A stretch of DNA of 64,000 nucleotides, taken from NCBI GenBank assembly GCA_012274445.1, contig JAAROD010000080.1, positions 620,001-684,000 on the forward strand. Reading direction: 5' to 3'. Positions within the stretch are counted from its first letter, which is position 1; every line of letters begins with the position of its first letter. The notes under the pieces are model-generated. The model saw nothing but the letters and a program-made list of their open reading frames with translations. It ran no database searches and was not told the origin of the DNA. Made by a program: the position numbers and the translations under genes. Below are positions 10,486 to 21,934 of this stretch, piece after piece. The stretch comes from Sclerotiophoma versabilis (Eukaryota > Ascomycota > Dothideomycetes > Pleosporales > Didymellaceae).

Positions 10486-11797
10486 GCCCTTCTCCTCTCT
10501 TTTAATCTTGCCCTTGCCAAACAGATGAATCTTTCTTTTGCTTCGCCTTGCTCGTTGGCGGGACTGAAATCAACCCCATAGCCCGACGAAGTCACTACTG
10601 ACCTGCTTCCATGAACCGCCTTCAAAACTTCGCCCTCGATACAAAGAAGACAATCGATCCTACCACTCCTCTCACAAACCACTCACAGTCGACCTCTAGC
10701 TTTGGTAGACTCGGTCATGCCCTTGTTTAGATCGAATGAGTTCCCGCGGTCAGCTGCCGACATGCCTTCAGGCTTCCATTGGAGGGATCGGTAACGGTAA
10801 GTCAGGCAGAGCCCGTGGTAACACTGATATTGCCGACATAGGTCTTGAAGTGTTGTTGGTAGACACCTCCCTGGCCGCCTTGAACGAAGAACTTCGTAAT
10901 GGTTACCAAATCGGAGCAAGTGGTGTCGAGAATGAACGACATGGCAATTATCCAGTGTCACGATTCAGTCTCCTCTCGGAAGCGCTGTTCGCGTCTTCTT
11001 GATGGATTGACTCCTGTCGCTTATAACTTGTGTGCGACTTTCAGAGAGTGCACAGCCAACAAGGCAATAGCGATCAGACAGTCTCTTCTAAATTTGGTCT
11101 GATTAGCTACCGTTGAATACGATGCTCTGGAGGCACCAGGACCATTGTGGTACGATTAGTGACTGTATGACAAGCTTTCATATACTAAATGAAAAAGAGG
11201 GTGACTTTCATCCTCATAATATTTTACACTGTTCCATTTATTTGCAAGAGAGACTCTCGCCTGCATGAGAGATACTACCGCATCGAGCAAATTCTACAGA
11301 GCGTCGGTCACGGCAACCTGTTCACTTGAAGTCTAGCTCTTCCGTTGTTGTGGCTGGCTGCATGATTTTCGAGGTTGAGATCTGGCGCCGCCGTCCATTC
11401 ACGTCAGAGACTCCCGTAAGAGGAAGGTCTGCTGTGCCGTCGATCACCGCAGGTTTCACGCTTGTTGCTTCTTTGGGCGCCATCATGCGCTACCAGGACT
11501 GCGCTACGTTGAGCGGCTCCTACAGCATTGGAGTCTGAATTGCCACAAGATGTTTACGTTGTATATCGAGGCGGTCGCGCAAATGTGTATTGTACATTAA
11601 CCTGTTCCCAGGTCTTGATTTCATTGACTGACTCCATGCATCCATGTACATATACATCCTGTAGATACCCGAGCTGGATGTACCCCACAAAAAACGGCGT
11701 CGTCCTTCGAACAAATGAAAGCAAATGCAGCCCGCTGACAATGCCATATAAAACAAATTCTTTTCGCTCCATCCCATGCATCCTTTCCTTTGGAAGA
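10486..11797. other. Gene-poor interval with one doubtful minus-strand ORF
   Basis: No gene I can support over 1.3 kb. On the minus strand an ATG near 10943 opens a 46-residue frame starting MSFILDTTCSDLVTITKFFV and ending with TGA; an overlapping frame (KPEGMSAADRGNSFDLNKGM) follows. It could be a gene relic or chance. The right end is the 3' UTR of the Mlp1-like gene. Confidence 0.3.
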
Positions 11798-14700
11798 TCA
11801 CTCTGCAGCGGCAGGTGCACCGCCGGCACCCTCACTACCGCCCTGACCTCGACCACCTCTCGGCCGCTTGTTGCCTCGTGCTCCACTGCCTTCTGCCTCG
11901 CCATCAGCATTACGCTTCTGACCACGTCCTGCACCCTGGCCGGGATTGAAGTTAGAGGCGCCAGGATTAAGGCTCGTCCGGGGACTATTGTTCTGACTCT
12001 GCCCTCCGCGACTGGCACCACGGCCGCCGCGAGCAGCAGCACCGCCCCGTCCGATGCCACTTTGAGCAGGGTTCTGTGCTTGGCCGCGACCAGCACCACG
12101 ACTGCCAGGTTGAGGGATGCCACTACCAGGCTGGGGAATTCCACTTTGACGAGGAATGCCGATTTGTCCCGCACCAATGAGACCCTTCAATGCAGCAGGT
12201 CCGGTGCCGTGACCTCGGACAGCCTGTTGTTGCTGGGGTTGTTGAGTAAGAGCAGTCTGACCCTGGCTTACGGCGCCAGGTGTGGAGATGCCGCGCGCAG
12301 CTTGAGCAAATGGATTCTGTGCGGCGTTCGAGCTAGCATTCTGGGTGCTCTGCTGGAAGGCATGTGGCTGCTGAGCCGGCGTACCATTGGTCTGGGCAGG
12401 AGTTGGGGCTTCTTGGCCTAGTGCTGAAGCAGGGCGTGGGATACTACCCTGTTGAGGTTGCTGCGTAGATGCTCCCGGCTGTGTCGCTGCAGTTGTGCTT
12501 GTCTGAGCTGGTGTCGTGTCCTTGGCAATTCTCGCCTCCTCGTATACCTTCGCGACCTCTTCGGTCGGAGTGTCTTTGGCCGCCCTTTCGAACACTGCCC
12601 ACTTGACCTTGAGTGCTGAGAGCTGACCTTTGGTCAACTTGACCTTCAGGTCAGCTTGCCTGTTCATCCTAGTCTCAAGTGCCTCCAGCTGAGTCTTCAA
12701 GTTAGCCTCGTGCTCCGCTTTGGCAATGGCTAAGTCGGCAGCATGATTGTCGGCAGCGTTCTGATCTAAGGCCCCAGATGGCTTCTCGGCAGACTCCAAG
12801 GTCTCAAGCTCTCTGGTCAACTCTTCGACCTTCTTCTTCAAAGCCTCGACCTCCTTCTCCAGAGGAACTTTGTACTTGTTGATGAGCATCTGTAGCACCT
12901 CCTTTGCTTCCTTGTTCGAGTTGATCCACGCCCGGATTTGATCCTTGTTCGCGTCGGGCCATGAGATGGGTTCAGCCTTGACCGGTATCTCTGTTGTGGA
13001 AGCCTTTGGAGTGCTGGGAGTTATAGAGGCGTCGGCATCGATCTGCTTCTTGAGCTGATCAATTTCAGCTGTCAGCTTCGCCTTCTCTTCGTCCGTCTCC
13101 TTCCTGATGGAGCGAATCTTGTTGTTAGCTTGTTCGCGAAGATCCTGTGCCTTGTTCTCTCGGTTCGTAATCTTTGTCTCGCGCTGATCAAGGAAAGCCT
13201 GTCGCTGCTGCAAAGCGAGCTCCAGTTCGGCAACCTTAGCCTCTCGCTCCTCCAGTTGTGCCTTGGTAGCGTCCAGTTGGTCTGTGTTTAGTTGAGCCTC
13301 CGCCTGTGGCGCACTGCTTGCGTTGCTAGCAGCAGCTTCAGCAGCTTCAGCTCGGGTTCGCAGATCCTTGGCTTCCTTCCGCGTCACAGCGAGCTCTTCC
13401 GTAAGCTTGCCGACCTCTTCCTTGAGCTTGTCGACCTCTTCCTTGAGCTTGTCGATCTCTCCCTTTAGCTTATTGACTTCTTCAGTCGACGGTGCGTCTG
13501 TTGATGGCTCTGCAGGTGTGACGATCGACTGTACCTGCGTAGCCTGTGCATCGGCGGGTGCAGATGACTGTGCGGCCTTGAGATCGGCCTCAAGTTTGAC
13601 GATGCGTGTCTTATCTTCAGCCTGTGTACTGGTTAATGGTCCGTTGAATTGAGACTCGTCACTCAAACATACCTCCTTCTGCTCAAGCTCAGAAACTCTA
13701 TCTTTGGCAAATCCAAGCTGAATCTGAAGACCAGCAGCTGCGTTGGAAGCAGCCTTTTCCTTGTTTTCAGCCTCTGTTACCTGGGCCTTGAGTCGTGCGA
13801 CCTCTTGCTGTAGAGGTTCCACATTGTTCTCATTGATCTGTCCCTCCTCAGCCATAGTGACATCAGCATTGGCGCTGGCGCCAGCATCTGCACGAGCGAT
13901 AGCCTGGTCACGGGCTGCCTTTGTGCTTTCGAGTTCTTGCTGGGCTGCAGTGAGCTGGCTCCTCAGTTCTTCCACCTGTTGTTCAAGTGTTGTCAACTGC
14001 TCCTGCGAATGGGTACTTGCAGACTCGATCGATGCGGCTTGTTGACGAGCAAGGTCCAATTCTTGCTGGACAGAAGCAAGCTGTTCTTGCACCTGGTTCC
14101 GCTCCTCCTTGACAGCTGCGACCTCCGCTCGTACGATTGCCATCTTCTCCCCGTGGAGCTTATTGAACCTTTCCTTTGCGTCCTGTTTGGCTGCTCTGAC
14201 TGCAGCATTCACAGCCTCTTCCGTGGCGGTCGCTTGTGTACCCTCTGCAGATTGTACCTTCTCAGTGAGACTGCTAATCTGCTCATTCAGCCCTGTGATC
14301 TGCTCAATAGCCTGGTCACGCTCTGACTGCAGAGTGTCGATCTGCTGCTTGAGGTCTTCCAGGTCCTTTGGATCGATACGATCGTATCGCTGGAGCACGT
14401 CCTGGTGGCGCTTCTGCCAGCGGTCACGATCCTCTTCGACAGCCTTCAAGTGACCCTGTTGCAGCTCAATCTCGCCTTCCAGTTCCGTAACACGAGCCTG
14501 TAGAGGCTCAAGCTGGTTGTGTAGAGCTTCCATTTCTGTGTTCTTCTCTGCAAGTTGGGCTTCAATCCGTCGATTCTCATTACGTAAAGTGGTCGTGCTT
14601 TCCCGGTAGACGTTGAGCTGCTCGATCTGAGTTTGAAGATTCTGCAGGCTGCTACCACCCTGCTGAGCCTTATTTTGTTCGGCGATGAGCTTCTCACGCG

Positions 14701-17700
14701 TCTGGTCAAGCTGAGTCTGGAAGTGGTTGAGCTGTTGCTCTTGTCGTTTGACTTCTTGGTCCTTGAGATTGAGTTGTACCTCCAAAATCTCCTTTTCGCG
14801 ACGAAGGTAGTCGTTGATTTCCTGAAGACCGCTTGAGTCAGATGAAGAGTTCTCTGCATCACCAGGCGCAGAGGCGCGGTTGCTCTTAAGGGCCTCAATC
14901 TGCGTTTTGTAGTCGTCGAATTGGCGGAGAAGTGTCTTATTGTGCTGCTTCGCGCCATCATAGTTCCTCTGAGCCTCGGCGATTTGGCTCTCAAATTGCT
15001 CGCGGGTTGTCGACCAGTGCTCCTCGTTTTGAGCCAAGGTAGCTTGAGCAGCTTCTGCCTGCGCCTTGAACTGCGCAATTTCCGTCTTGAGCTGTTTGTG
15101 CTCGTCGCGGAGGATACGGAGGCTCTTCATAGTTTCACCATGCTTCGCAAGTTCGTGCTCATAATCTTGCTGAGCGCGGGTTGCAATCTCAGCCTGTGAT
15201 GCCACCAGCTGTGCCTGATTCTCCACTTCCGCCTTGTGATCTGTGACATCGTCTTTCAGACGAGCGATCTCAGTTTCAAGAGCGTCCTTCTGTTGGGTGA
15301 GGCGCAAGGTCTCCTGCTCATGCTGACCGCGGAGCTCAGTTAGCTCAGTGTTGGATGTTGCCAGTTCGGAAGAGATCTCGTCCACACGTTGCTGCAGGTC
15401 AGTAATGATCGCGTCCTTCTCCTGCTGCGCCGCGTTCATTTCCTGTTCGAACTGATCGTGTGTCTCCAAGTGACTGCGAAGCTGGTCCTCAGCTTCTTGC
15501 GCAATTGCCTGGAACGTTTCGATCTGACCGTTCGCAACATCAAGATCCTCTTGTTTGCGTTCGATCTTACGCTGTAGTTCTGTAACTTGTGCTTCCAGCT
15601 CCTCTTCACGACTTGCTGGTTCCTCGTTACCATTGTCCACTGCGTTGGCCTGGCGAGGACGAAGAGACTGCACACGTTCTTCGGCAGACTGTAGCTGGGA
15701 CTGAAGTTCAGAAACACGTTGCTCGAGTTGTTGACGAGCAGTGTTAGCTGAAGCGTACTTAACGTCAGCCTCGTTCTTGGCTTTGATGAAGTCATCAATG
15801 CGACGTTGAGCATCGGTGCGCTCATAGTCGCGCTGCTGTGTTGTCTTCTTGTGTTCAGCAACCTCGTCTTCCAGCTTTCGTTGCGTTACGCTCAACTCTG
15901 CCTCGAGAGCGTCAACACGATCCTGAAGACGGCGACGGTTCTCCGCGTTAGACAGTTCTTGTTCGTTGCGAAGACTCTGAACATCAGTAACCATCTTGCT
16001 GAGGCGATCACGCTCATCTGTAAGCTCCTTGTTGCGCTCTGTAAGGCGTGCCTCGATCGTCTTCCACATGGTCTGTGATGCCTTGAGGTTGATAATTTCA
16101 CGGTCCAGGCCCTCAGCTCGTGCTGCAGCATCCAGGGCCTCCTGTTGAGCCTTATCCAGCTTCTCATCCTGCTTGGCAAGAGCATCTTGAAGCGCGGTGT
16201 AGCGCTCCTGCAAAGTCGTCTTTTCGGATTGAAGCAACTTCATATTGCCCTCGAGATGTGTGTAGCGGTCCTGCTCCCGTCGGACCTGGTTGTCGAGTCG
16301 TAGCTTGTCGCTCTGGAGCTGATTGCTCTCTTTAGTCAGGCTATCAACCTGCTGCTTGAGGGTAGCGCGGTCTGTGGCGTTCTCTTCTCGCAACAAATCC
16401 AAGTGAGACTGAAGGTCCTTGATCAGCTTTTCGTAGCCCGCAACCTCCTTGGAATGGGGTGTCTGGTCCATATACATTGAGCTTCCAGGTGGTGGTGTTG
16501 CAAATGCTGCTCGGCTGTCGAACGATTGTCCAAAATCCGGAGTTCCATCAGCGTTGAGTTGGTGTCCTCGGCTAGTAGTGATGCGGCGGTACATCTCACG
16601 CTCCTTCGTGACGCTCTTCAATCTCAAATCAAGTGATCGAATTTGCTCTTCCTGCTCAGCCAGTCGTCCTCGCAGTTGCCCAAGCTCCTCCTCGTCCTTC
16701 TTGTGCTGCTCAGCCCTGTCGCGGGCTTCCTGTCCTTCGTGAGATTCTGCAACCGACCGAATGGCTGCCAGGAGTTCCTGGTTCTTCTGCGAGCAGGATT
16801 GAACATCCGTGAACAAGAGAAGGTGTTTAGCAATGAGAGCACCAGTGGCAGTGGATTCGTCGATCTGGCTGTCCGGCATCTCGTTGTTATGCTGTGCCGC
16901 GTGCCTAACTCGCTCCTGTTGTTCTGGAGTAAGGGACTCCAAGCCCCTCTGGGCTGCTTCCTGACGCCAGAGCAGGAACTGCATTTGCGTGACAGTATCC
17001 TGAAGTTGCTGCCGAAGGGTTGTACATTCGCGGTAGGTACCTTCCAGGTCTCCGAGGGCCTTGCGAGCATCTTTGCGAGCCGCTTCCCTGTCCGCGGTGG
17101 CCTCGTCCAGGAGGGCGCTGATCTCGGTGGTCTGGTTCGTCAACATCTCGTTCTCGCGGCGAAGCTCCTCAATCTCGGGTTGCGCCTGCTCGAGCGACTC
17201 AAGCATCTCAGCCAATGTTGCGTCCTTCTCCTCACTCTTTTCGCGCAATGTGCGAAGTTCGGACTTCAGTTGCATATTCTCCGAGTACAGCTGAGTAACC
17301 GACATGCTTCCCTTTAAGCGCGAGCCGCCAGGTGAGAAAACCGCAGGCGATCCTGCCCTGCCAGGTGTCTCAAAGGCGCTGTTCATTGGGCGTCGAGGTG
17401 TAGCAGGCATGCGGGCAGTATTCTCAAGCTCAGAGATTTGAGCTAGCAGATTCTCCTGTCCCGACTCCAATTCCGCAATACGGCCTTCGGCTTCAGCCAC
17501 CTTGTTGCGCTCCGATTCGACTTCGGCCTGGAGCTGGCCAATCTCAAGGGCAGCATTGTCGCTCATTTGAGCCAGCTCAGCCTGTAGTTGCTGCAGACGT
17601 CCCTTGACAAGCTCAGCACTTTCCTGATGGAGTGTCGCCAGTCGACGTGCGCTGTCAAGCTCATTACGGAAAGAGGCTTGATTCTGGGTGGCTTCATCCT

Positions 17701-18587
17701 CCAGCTGCTCGATTCGTACGCGGGACTCGTCGGCCTTCTGCTCGAGCTTTTCGATGTGTTGGCGCAGAGTGGTTTCGGTGCGGCGAAGGGTGTCGATGGT
17801 GTCGGAAGCGTCTGCGTTAGCACGCTGCAGCTCGGCCACTTGGGCGTTCTTCTCCTTGCGATACTTGGTCTGGTCGTCAGAACGTGTTTTTAGCTCAGCC
17901 TCGAACCACTCATTGTTCTTGCGCAGAAGCTCGATCTCCTGCTGGAAGTTTGTCTCGCGGAACTTGACGTTAGCCGCGGCGTTTTCCAGCTGTTGTTTTT
18001 GCTCCTCGAGCGCTGAGAGCTGCTTGCGCAGGTCGACGTACTTCTGGTGCTGATCTGAGAGTTCTTTTGCGAGGCGGTCATGGGCGACACCCTTGGCCTC
18101 GTGCATGGCCAGAGTGTCGCGGTTCTGCGACTCGAGCGTCTTGATTCGCGACTGCAATGCCTGCACCTCAGACGTGGAGCTGGATGACGAGTTCTTGAGG
18201 TCGTGTAGCTCCTTCTCGATTTGCTGGCGGGCAAGTTCTGCCGAAACCACGTTAGCAAGACGCTCTTCCCCGTGAAGGCATGCTGGGAGACGCACCTTCC
18301 CGCGCCAGCTTCTGTTGCAGCTGCTCTGTTTCCTTCTGTGCCTTGTCTGCGGCGGCCTTCAGCGAGCGCGCGCGGGATTCCCCGCCCTGCACGGCTGCCT
18401 CGAGCTCGACGTCGACCTTGATCTTCTCCGACTTGAGGTCATCGTGTTCGCGTGCCTTTGCCTCGATCTGCACGAGCAGCGACTGCACCAGCTCGACTGT
18501 GGGCGTGGAAAGCAATGATTGTAGTGTCGTCTCTGGCACTGCGTACGACGCGGCCAGATAGCCCACGTCGACTGCGGCTGACGCCAT
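11798..18587 (-). CDS. MLP1: Mlp1/TPR-type nuclear pore basket protein
   Basis: Exons 18587-18296, 18237-13673 and 13621-11798 give about 2226 aa; intron 1 (58 nt) has a CTAAC branch site. The second intron (51 nt, 13622-13672) is frame-neutral and stop-free, so its removal is inferred. Nearly the whole protein is heptad-rich coiled coil (EELARQQIEKELHDL onward), broken only by short linkers, and ends in a Ser/Pro/Gln/Gly-rich tail with RG repeats and the basic motif NKRPRGGRGQ. Size, a roughly 1700-residue coil and a disordered C terminus are the architecture of Mlp1/Mlp2/TPR, which form the nuclear basket and act in mRNP quality control, tethering and chromatin anchoring. Other giant coiled-coil proteins (myosin- or Uso1-like) lack this tail. 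It diverges from TFIIE-beta across about 410 bp. Confidence 0.88.
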
Positions 18588-18997
18588 GGTGGGTGGGTGG
18601 GTGGACTGTCGTCAGGCTCAGCGCATTGTCGACAGCGTGGGGTGGAGGCGCGCGAAAAAGAGAGACAGGGGAGAGTCGACAAGGCGGCGCGGACAATGAA
18701 GTCGCGTTGGTGGGAGCTTCGAGAGTCGCGCAGAGCTTCCGTTTGTTTGACGCAGGCGCGCTAGCGCCGCATGGGCCAAGCTGCGCATCATCGCTGCCTT
18801 GGTCCTCACTTCGCTGCCTTTACTTCACGCCAGCTCCGTCCCTCTCCAACGCTGTCGCCCGCAAACTCACCGTCCTCGTCCTTCACCGCTGTGCGACTCT
18901 TTCACTAGACGCTGCACACGCAAGGACTCGTCGCGCTTGCACCGCGCTTGCCAGGCCGCATACGCTCTCGCCAGCATCGACTCCATCTGCCGCCGCC
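18588..18997. promoter_or_regulatory. Bidirectional promoter, Mlp1-like / TFIIE-beta
   Basis: 410 bp between two start codons facing away from each other. It contains a short TGGG repeat beside the Mlp1 start (18590-18603) and pyrimidine-rich stretches before the TFIIE start. No TATA box is evident. Confidence 0.55.
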
Positions 18998-19771
18998 ATG
19001 TCGTTCCTCAACGTCGCCGCGCCCTCGCCCACCCCGTCCAACTCGTCTGCGAATGGCGCGAAGCGCAAGCGCCCCGTCGAGGCCCCTAACCTCGTCTACT
19101 CGCAGCCCGCAGACTCGGGCACCGGCGACCACGTCTACACGCAGTTCGGCTTTGCCCGCGACCACCTGAAGGACGGCTTAAAGCAGCTCACCTTCGAGGA
19201 GATTATGAAGTACCTGAACGTCAGGGAGGACCAGCCGAACTGGAAGCAGTTGCGCCAGCTCTTCCACTCTCCATCAAAGGACAATCGGATCGGCTTCGAC
19301 CACGCCACAGGGCTCTACCACTACAAGCCCAAGCTGGCCATCCGTAACCCATCCCAGCTCAAGGCCTATCTCCAGGCGCAGAAGTCGGCGCAGGGACTGT
19401 CGATCAAAGACCTCAAGGATGGCTGGCCGAACGTGGCCGAGGAGATCAGGCCTATGGCGGCCAAGAAGCTCATCCTGCTGAAAGAAACAAAGGACGGCGT
19501 ACCGAAGACGGTGTGGGACAACGATCCGTCGCTCATGCACACCATGGATACCCAGTTCATCAGCGACTGGCACAAGATCGCCATCCCCGCCAACCCAGAC
19601 GACATGCGCAACACGCTGATCAACGTCGGTCTGAACGTGGCCACTGCGCCACGTGTGATTGTCGACAACACGCCCAAGCCCAAGAAAAAGCGTGCGCCGC
19701 GCAAGAATGGCAGGGTCACGAACACGCATATGGCCCATGTACTGAAGGATTTCTCTGGGCTACGAAAATAG
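18998..19771 (+). CDS. TFA2: Transcription initiation factor IIE subunit beta
   Basis: One exon of 257 aa; the ATG at 18998 gives MSFLNVAAPSPTPSNS. Features in order are a disordered leader with KRKRPVEAPN, a winged-helix core (LKQLTFEEIMKYLNV, WKQLRQLFHSPSKDNRIGFD, ATGLYHYKPKLAIRN), a second winged helix (GLSIKDLKDGWPNVAEEI, KLILLKETKDGVPKTVWDND), and a basic C terminus (PKPKKKRAPRKNGR). This matches TFIIE-beta/Tfa2. With TFIIE-alpha it recruits and regulates TFIIH in the Pol II preinitiation complex and stabilises the melted promoter. The long frame upstream of the ATG is 5' leader and overlaps the divergent promoter. Confidence 0.93.
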   Translation: MSFLNVAAPSPTPSNSSANGAKRKRPVEAPNLVYSQPADSGTGDHVYTQFGFARDHLKDGLKQLTFEEIMKYLNVREDQPNWKQLRQLFHSPSKDNRIGFDHATGLYHYKPKLAIRNPSQLKAYLQAQKSAQGLSIKDLKDGWPNVAEEIRPMAAKKLILLKETKDGVPKTVWDNDPSLMHTMDTQFISDWHKIAIPANPDDMRNTLINVGLNVATAPRVIVDNTPKPKKKRAPRKNGRVTNTHMAHVLKDFSGLRK

Positions 19772-20042
19772 AGTACTTTGTTTGATTGTGCATAGCGACG
19801 GCGTTGACTTTCACGGATTTCAGTGACCAAGTCCTTTTTCTGGGCCGAGCTTTAGCTGGCCAAAATTGATACCAGAATGTACAACAAGACGAGCAGGAAA
19901 GGGAGCAACATGGTGCTTCTGTCTCTTCTCATCATTAGACACATACATAAAATCAAAACAAGGCGGAAGCCAATATCACAATTGTTTTAGCACTGCTATG
20001 ACATCGCTATCTGCTCCAGCCCTCTTTCTTTCCCCCAATACC

Positions 20043-21311
20043 TCACCTCTGCACCAGCTCTACCATCAGCCCGCCCAAACCCAGCCATCCAGCTACAACA
20101 CCCAGCACAATCTTCACGCCCCCTTCCCATCTCTCCAACACCGCCGCAGCACCCACAACCCCACACCCACCGCCCAACCCACCAACAACCCCAAACATAA
20201 GAACCCACCCCCTCAGGCACTCCCCTTCCCGGGCTTCTACCAAGGCCGCCAAAGTCTTAGTCCACAGCACACACACGCCTCCTAGCCCCACACCAAACAC
20301 AGCACCGCACGGCACAGATATGTACGGCATCGGCATCCACAGCATTGGCACGATCGCCAGACTGGCCAACAGTGCGGTGGTGGTGAAGAGAGTTGTAGGT
20401 GAGAGGCGGTGCTGGGGTATTCTTGGGATGAGTAGGGATGAGAGCATCGCAGCGCTGGCGAGGGAGAGGAGTGCGTAAGGACCGGTGTCTGCGCGATGGA
20501 CGGAGGGGTGGCGGGTTAGAATGAGGGGGAGGAAGAGGGCAAACGGGGCGAGGGAGAGGGTGGTGAGGAGGGTGAAGACAGTACGTTTCGTCGTGGACCT
20601 GGTTGAGCAGTTGGGTGGTGGAATTTGGCGAACAGGGGAAGCTTTCAGCGCGCTGGATTTGGTGAGGCAGATAGCGGTCAATAGAGTGGAGAAGACGAGT
20701 ATGAGGGTCACTCCATACGCCAGTTTGATGTTTTCAGCGCGCAGACACATCCAAGTCAGTACCGTATATACCGCCGCGCCGAAGAAGCCAGCGGCCACGC
20801 ACTGTGTCGATGCAACAGTGATATCATTCTTGTAGTGTGTGCTCAGTACAAGCAGAGATACCGTACCCAGGACACCCAGTCCCAGCCCTGTAAGCGCGCC
20901 CTGACATAACACCAGGACCCATAGGTTATTGGCGATCAGGAGTCCGAGCCATGCACCGCACACACTCAGTCCGCCTGGGAACATGTGCAGCCGCCAATAC
21001 TTCGGCCATCGTTGGTATGCCCATTCTGTTATCCCAACGGCGAGGCCGAGACAGACGAATTGAACGCCGAAGATGGCTGATGCCGCCAGAAGGGAACCAG
21101 AGGAGTGCAGACTGGTAAAGTAGTACTCGAGCCACAGCCCTGAAGAGAGGGGAAGGCCGTAGACGTTGAAGAGAATCAGAGCGTGGGCAGTGTATGTGCG
21201 CACGCGGTGACGTGAGGGGTTGGCAGAATATGTGTCTAGGGAACTTCTATGTCGAGAGCCTGAGAGCTCGGAATAAACATTGGTTGTTGTGCCTTGGATG
21301 TGGGAGCTCAT
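20043..21311 (-). CDS. Major facilitator superfamily transporter, MCT-like
   Basis: A single exon of 422 aa with a true ATG at 21309-21311 (MSSHIQGTTTNVYSELSGSR). A polar N-terminal tail of about 40 residues is followed by roughly 12 hydrophobic segments in two blocks, split by a central loop around SSALKASPVRQIPPPN. FNVYGLPLSSGLWLEYYFTSL in the first membrane segment resembles fungal monocarboxylate-permease-like proteins, where this helix begins with a similar aromatic/Tyr-Tyr pattern. The substrate is unknown. It is convergent with TFIIE-beta, with about 270 bp between the stops. Confidence 0.8.
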   Translation of the reverse strand: MSSHIQGTTTNVYSELSGSRHRSSLDTYSANPSRHRVRTYTAHALILFNVYGLPLSSGLWLEYYFTSLHSSGSLLAASAIFGVQFVCLGLAVGITEWAYQRWPKYWRLHMFPGGLSVCGAWLGLLIANNLWVLVLCQGALTGLGLGVLGTVSLLVLSTHYKNDITVASTQCVAAGFFGAAVYTVLTWMCLRAENIKLAYGVTLILVFSTLLTAICLTKSSALKASPVRQIPPPNCSTRSTTKRTVFTLLTTLSLAPFALFLPLILTRHPSVHRADTGPYALLSLASAAMLSSLLIPRIPQHRLSPTTLFTTTALLASLAIVPMLWMPMPYISVPCGAVFGVGLGGVCVLWTKTLAALVEAREGECLRGWVLMFGVVGGLGGGCGVVGAAAVLERWEGGVKIVLGVVAGWLGLGGLMVELVQR

Positions 21312-21842
21312 GGAAGTCGAGTTGACGCGCTAGAGGCAGCGGTGCTGAATAGTCGGTGGAACACGTAGGGGCATACTGAAAAAGGAGATTGGAGACAATT
21401 TTGGAGCGCAAGAGCATGGGTGGGTTGGTGTATGTAGCGGTTGTCGTTTGCTCGTACCGAGTCTTGAATGGCAGCCCGTTGGCATGCTTACGGTTGTGAC
21501 TACGAGACTCCCACAACGGCAAAACCTGTGATCTATGTAGTCATTTGAGTGCTGGTTTAGGGGCCTGGTTGCTCGGTGTAATTGTATGACACTGATGGAG
21601 GGTAAAAGCCTAATCTAGAAGTGCTGTTGATCAAGTTATGGTCACAAAGCATATCAGAGACACGCTGTGTTCAAAGATCTCGAGGAAAGATCGAATTGAG
21701 ATTAGAAAACATCTGACGGTCGTCAGAATATAAAGGTCATCGCCATAATCGCAGAAAACTCACTACCCAAGATCCACCCAAACGCCAAACTTCCGGAACA
21801 CAGCGAAAGTGAACATGATACAGCGCGCAACAGGAAGAGGCC
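21312..21842. other. Intergenic, no gene seen
   Basis: About 530 bp between the MFS start and the 3' end of the SH3 gene; both are on the minus strand, so the MFS promoter lies here. No ORF of note. Confidence 0.4.
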
Positions 21843-21934
21843 CTAGAAGATGGAGTTGACAATGTTGCCACCGATAGTCGCACCTGCTTGCGATCAGAAA
21901 ATGCTGTTAACAATTTTACCACCGATGGTCGCAC
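21843..21934 (-). repeat. Direct duplication of the last coding segment (2 x about 41 nt)
   Basis: Copy 1 at 21934-21894 and copy 2 at 21883-21843 both encode GATIGG-K/N-IVNSIF followed by a stop, differing mainly at third positions. Each is directly preceded by CAG and begins GTGCGAC, so both borders read AG|GT. The 10-nt spacer ends in CAAGCAG. Confidence 0.9.

Noticed and set aside
10683..10961. Minus-strand frames near the tRNA as a small gene
   Set aside because: The coding-like stretch is cut by a stop, and joining the two frames needs an intron I cannot support.
11528..12421. 297-codon plus-strand frame inside the Mlp1-like gene
   Set aside because: Shadow of the Gly/Gln-rich 3' coding end on the other strand; composition and lack of motifs are those of an antisense frame.
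18452..18997. N-terminal extension of the TFIIE-beta frame by 182 codons
   Set aside because: It overlaps the Mlp1-like first exon and the divergent promoter, with no homology; MSFLNVAAP at 18998 is the natural start.
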